Source: CBINFS01 sp966250015
GTDB taxonomy: Bacteria; Bacteroidota; Rhodothermia; Rhodothermales; DASSAV01
Length of the DNA stretch: 64,000 nt
Direction of reading: 5' to 3'
Assembly: GCA_966250015.1 (NCBI GenBank)
Contig: CBINFS010000001.1
Span: 186,001 to 250,000, forward strand
Shown here: piece by piece, positions 61,185-64,000 of the stretch
Layout: every line of letters starts with the position of its first letter
Position numbering within the stretch: position 1 is the stretch's first letter
The notes under the pieces: generated by a model
Told to the model about the DNA's origin: nothing
Databases searched by the model: none
The model's input: only the letters and a program-made list of their open reading frames with translations
Program-made: the position numbers and the translations under genes

Positions 61185-63389
61185 ATGAAAAGCGGATATT
61201 TTGTTCTCTTTGTACTCTTTCTCTATTCAGTGCCCGCCTGGTCGCAGGATCTGGCGCCGATGCAAGTGGATCGGGTCAACGGGCCGATTCAGCTCGACGG
61301 ACTGCCCTTCGAGCCGGCGTGGGATGCCATCGAGCCGTTGCCTCTCATCCAGTACGAACCCAACCCCGGTGAACCGGCGACGGAAAAAACGGAGATACGT
61401 ATCGCCTACGACGACGAGTACATCTATTTCTCGATGCGGGCATACGATTCGGACAAGACGGGCATCCGGGCCAATACCCTCTACCGGGACGATCTGAGCG
61501 GGGACGATCACTTCGAGATTCTGCTCGACACCTTCAACGACAACGAGACAGGCCTCGTCTTTACGACGACCCCTGCCGGCATCCGAAGAGAAGCGGCGGT
61601 TTCGAACGACGCGAGCGGAGCTTTTAGCGCGTGGTTGAACGTGAGCTTCAACACCTTCTGGGACGTCAAATCCGTCGTCGACGAGCGAGGCTGGTTCACC
61701 GAGCTCCGAATTCCGTTTTCGAGCCTTCGTTTCCAGGACGATAACGGGCGCGTCGTGATGGGATTCAGCGTGCAGCGCAAAATCGCACGCCGCTCGGAGC
61801 GGTTGATCTACCCGCCCGTTTCGCCGAGCATTTCGTGGGGTTTCTTGAAGCCGTCGCTGGCACGCAAGATCGTGTTCGAGGGCGTCTACAGCCGTAAGCC
61901 GCTCTACGTTACCCCTTATGCCTTGAGCGGGCTCGAGCACGCCAGCGGCTTCGATGCGCTCGACAAATCGTGGGGCGAGGACGAGTTCAAGCGGGAAATC
62001 GGCGTCGACCTGAAATACGGGATCACGAACAATCTCACGCTCGACCTGACCGTCAATACCGATTTTGCGCAGGTGGAAGCCGACGACCAGCTGGTCAATC
62101 TGACCCGATTTTCGCTCTTTTATCCTGAAAAGCGACAGTTCTTTCAGGAACGCGCCGGGATATTCGAATTCAACACGGGCGGATTGAGCCGCCTTTTCCA
62201 CAGCAGGAGGATCGGACTTACTGACGACGGGCAGCCGGTGCGGTTGCTGGGTGGAGCCAGAGTCGTTGGGCGGGTCGGCGATTGGGACCTGGGCTTCATC
62301 AACATGCAGACCGATGAATACCGGGATATTCCGTCGGAGAACTTCGGGGTCCTTCGCGTGAGACGACGCTTCCTGAACGACTATTCGTTTGCCGGAGGTA
62401 TGGTGACGAACCGAATTGGTCTGGACGGCACCTACTCGACGGCGTACGGGCTCGACAGTAACATCCGGTTGTTTGGCGACGATTACCTCTCGATTCAGTG
62501 GGCGCAGACGTTCGACGACCGGATCGTCGACTCCGGTGATTTGAATGGCATCAACTCGGGCCGCGTCAATGCGCTCGTCGAGCGTCGGCGGAGGCAGGGG
62601 TTCGGGTATGCGACCGGCCTTACCTGGTCGGGACCCCACTTCAACCCGGGTCTCGGTTTTATCCAGCGGTCGGACTTTTCGATGTTTGATCAGACCGTTT
62701 CGTATAGCTGGATACCGGGGTTGACGTCCAGTCTGCTCTGGCACACGCTTGGTTTCCAGGGCGCCGTGTACCTGCGGAATCAGGATCGTTCGGTCGAAAC
62801 GGCTGAGATCGGGCCAGAATACACGTTTGGCCGCAGGTCGGGTTCGACTGGGACTGTCGAGCTCAAGATGATTTACGAGGACCTTCTGTTTCCCTTCTCG
62901 CTATCGAACGACGCCGTCGTCCCGGCCGGGAGCTACACGTTTTACCAGGCCAACGTGCAGTACCGGATGCCCCAGACGAGTCTCAAACAGATGGGCTTAA
63001 ACCTCAACGTGGGCTCGTTTTACGACGGGCACCGGATCTCAGCCGGATTCACCCCGGCGTGGTACGTATCGAAGCACCTGCGGCTCAGCGGCGAGTACAC
63101 CTACAATCTCGTCCGTTTTCCGGATCGCGACCAGCGCTTCGACGCCCACATCGCCCGCCTTCGCATCGGGACCGCGCTGAACACGGCGCTTTCGACGAAC
63201 GCCTTCGTGCAATACAACAGTGCGTCCCGGGCGTTCTCGGCCAACGTCAGGTTCCGTTACAACTTCAGGGAAGGGAACGATCTGTGGATCGTGTTCAGCC
63301 GGAACGATTGGGTGAACATGCGGCCCGTGTTGCCGCTTGCAGACACGCAGACGATCCTCTTGAAGTACACCTACACCTTCGACATGTAG
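61185..63389 (+). CDS. Carbohydrate-binding family 9-like / DUF5916 exported protein
   Basis: A 734-residue exported protein. Signal peptide: MKSGYFVLFVLFLYSVPAWS. The N-terminal domain resembles CBM9 (VNGPIQLDGLPFEPAWDAIE, then YIYFSMRAYDSD, FEILLDTFNDNETGLVF). The rest matches the DUF5916 pattern with TDFAQVEADDQLVNLTRFSL, FFQERAGIFEFNTGG and a long aromatic beta-barrel-like C-terminal half ending in LLKYTYTFDM. This fits an outer-membrane protein of Bacteroidota-type lineages. Function is not known; sugar binding is inferred only from the CBM9-like start. Confidence 0.88.
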   Translation: MKSGYFVLFVLFLYSVPAWSQDLAPMQVDRVNGPIQLDGLPFEPAWDAIEPLPLIQYEPNPGEPATEKTEIRIAYDDEYIYFSMRAYDSDKTGIRANTLYRDDLSGDDHFEILLDTFNDNETGLVFTTTPAGIRREAAVSNDASGAFSAWLNVSFNTFWDVKSVVDERGWFTELRIPFSSLRFQDDNGRVVMGFSVQRKIARRSERLIYPPVSPSISWGFLKPSLARKIVFEGVYSRKPLYVTPYALSGLEHASGFDALDKSWGEDEFKREIGVDLKYGITNNLTLDLTVNTDFAQVEADDQLVNLTRFSLFYPEKRQFFQERAGIFEFNTGGLSRLFHSRRIGLTDDGQPVRLLGGARVVGRVGDWDLGFINMQTDEYRDIPSENFGVLRVRRRFLNDYSFAGGMVTNRIGLDGTYSTAYGLDSNIRLFGDDYLSIQWAQTFDDRIVDSGDLNGINSGRVNALVERRRRQGFGYATGLTWSGPHFNPGLGFIQRSDFSMFDQTVSYSWIPGLTSSLLWHTLGFQGAVYLRNQDRSVETAEIGPEYTFGRRSGSTGTVELKMIYEDLLFPFSLSNDAVVPAGSYTFYQANVQYRMPQTSLKQMGLNLNVGSFYDGHRISAGFTPAWYVSKHLRLSGEYTYNLVRFPDRDQRFDAHIARLRIGTALNTALSTNAFVQYNSASRAFSANVRFRYNFREGNDLWIVFSRNDWVNMRPVLPLADTQTILLKYTYTFDM

Positions 63390-63412
63390 CGCTTGGGCGC
63401 CGGGAGGTAAGG

Positions 63413-63730
63413 TCATTCTTCTTCGCCTTTCGATCCCGGCAGGCCGGTGTGGGAGCCGTCTCCTTCTGAAATCTCGTCGAGCAGCTCCTCAGCCTGCTCT
63501 CCGACCTGTTCGAGAATGTCGATTGCGGAGTCGGTCGGGCGTTCGAGGATCACGAGGGCTGCCAGGCACATCGATGGAGCGTCTCCCTGGTGAGCGCCGT
63601 AAGCGGCTCCTCCCATCGGGCTCACGTGCGCTACCCGCCAGCCCCGGCCGAGGTGGATGTTGAGCTCGTCCAGACCGCGTGTTTTGACAGTGTCGGTGGT
63701 TACGATCAGCGCTTTTTGCTCGGTTTTCAT
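63413..63730 (-). CDS. Hypothetical protein
   Basis: A 105-residue soluble protein. It starts with a regular strand-helix pattern (KALIVTTDTVKTRGLDELNI, GRGWRVAHVSPMGGAAYG), then APSMCLAALVILERP, and an acidic C-terminal tail. The pattern resembles small DUF-type proteins with a WRVAHVSPM core, but I cannot name a family. It is convergent with the DUF5916 gene, 23 nt apart. Confidence 0.65.
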   Translation of the reverse strand: MKTEQKALIVTTDTVKTRGLDELNIHLGRGWRVAHVSPMGGAAYGAHQGDAPSMCLAALVILERPTDSAIDILEQVGEQAEELLDEISEGDGSHTGLPGSKGEEE

Positions 63731-64000
63731 AGTATCCTCGGCCTTCTATTCTCGACCCGCAACCCCTCAAAAATGCATGGATGCGCAGTAAAAACAGGTA
63801 TCCCGGTGGTCACCTTCGCGATGCCCCGAGTGACCCGTGGAACGAAGCAGACTTCACGTCATTAATGGCGTTCACTTAAAAGCATTATCGGGCCCTGTGC
63901 GTGCCGTTACTCGATTCGACCCACAACCGACGGCGTGGGTTTCGATGGGAGACGGCCTGCGATTTAAGCTAAAGAACATCGTTCAAAGAATGCGGGTCGG
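63731..64000. other. Right edge, no gene recognised
   Basis: The last 270 nt contain no complete gene that I can support. A weak plus-strand frame overlaps the previous gene. Any gene continuing off the right edge cannot be identified. Confidence 0.4.

Noticed and set aside
61227..62744. Minus-strand ORF (505 codons) opposite the DUF5916 gene
   Set aside because: Antisense of a well-supported exported protein, with Arg/Asp/Val-rich composition and no signature.
1..64000. tRNA or rRNA genes
   Set aside because: I scanned the intergenic regions for T-arm (GGTTCGAAT-like) and acceptor pairing and found none; the only RNA gene supported is the SRP RNA.

Overview
The window is a 64 kb piece of a bacterial chromosome of moderately high GC content. 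It carries mostly housekeeping genes, tightly packed on both strands. Several features point to the Bacteroidota/Rhodothermota side of the tree, most likely a Rhodothermales relative. A secreted protease (30952-33423) ends in a type IX secretion sorting domain. There is a CBM9/DUF5916 outer-surface protein, a Bacteroidota-type GNAT with a cysteine-rich tail, and an RNase G/E whose S1 domain is interrupted by a large insert. The complex I genes are split so that nuoH lies apart from nuoA-G, which matches my recollection of the Rhodothermus marinus nqo genes. This placement is inference; there is no rRNA in the window.

Layout. 1-2946 (minus): sugar epimerase (partial), RlmD, a cyclic-nucleotide-binding protein and a hypothetical. 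3125-4420: purB. 4646-11774: nuoABCDEFG. 11847-13859 (minus): a secreted S9 peptidase that separates nuoG from nuoH (14124-15158). 15190-20479: rpe, priA, SRP RNA, yajC, ribBA. 20580-25884 (minus): succinate dehydrogenase (sdhC-sdhD-sdhA-small membrane ORF-sdhB) and citrate synthase. 26762-30255: RNase G/E after a long leader, a small conserved-looking protein, an MBL hydrolase and aroQ. 30264-34650: lipoprotein, T9SS-exported protease, hypothetical, YqgE. 34651-35772: a gene-free, repeat-rich region. 35773-37740: pncA-pncB (NAD salvage). 37737-39557 (minus): pterin operon (6-PTPS family, folE, SDR). 39743-44095: HIT protein, beta-barrel protein, coaE, queF (minus), queC. 44157-49722 (minus): LysM lytic transglycosylase, acyl-CoA carboxylase beta chain, unknown two-domain protein. 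50018-56353: EEP lipoprotein, msrAB, uvrA, GNAT. 56354-57209: a second repeat-rich gap. 57210-63730: Arg/Tyr/Asp-rich lipoprotein, FadL-type porin, trpB2, DUF5916 protein, hypothetical.

How the genes work together. Complex I (NADH to quinone), succinate dehydrogenase and citrate synthase form an aerobic respiratory core. pncAB supplies NAD. FolE, a PTPS-family enzyme, QueF and QueC cover much of the route from GTP to preQ1, but QueE is missing from the window. The PTPS paralogue carries the cysteine spacing of 6-pyruvoyl-tetrahydropterin synthases and sits with an SDR, so tetrahydrobiopterin synthesis is an alternative or added role.

Most notable observations: (1) QueC keeps its fold signatures but all four zinc-ligand cysteine positions are replaced; (2) RNase G/E lacks the zinc-link cysteines; (3) two distant gaps share the same ordered composite of dispersed repeats; (4) an uncharacterised 65-residue membrane ORF lies inside the sdh operon. 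I found no CRISPR array, tRNA, prophage, transposase or obvious defence island.
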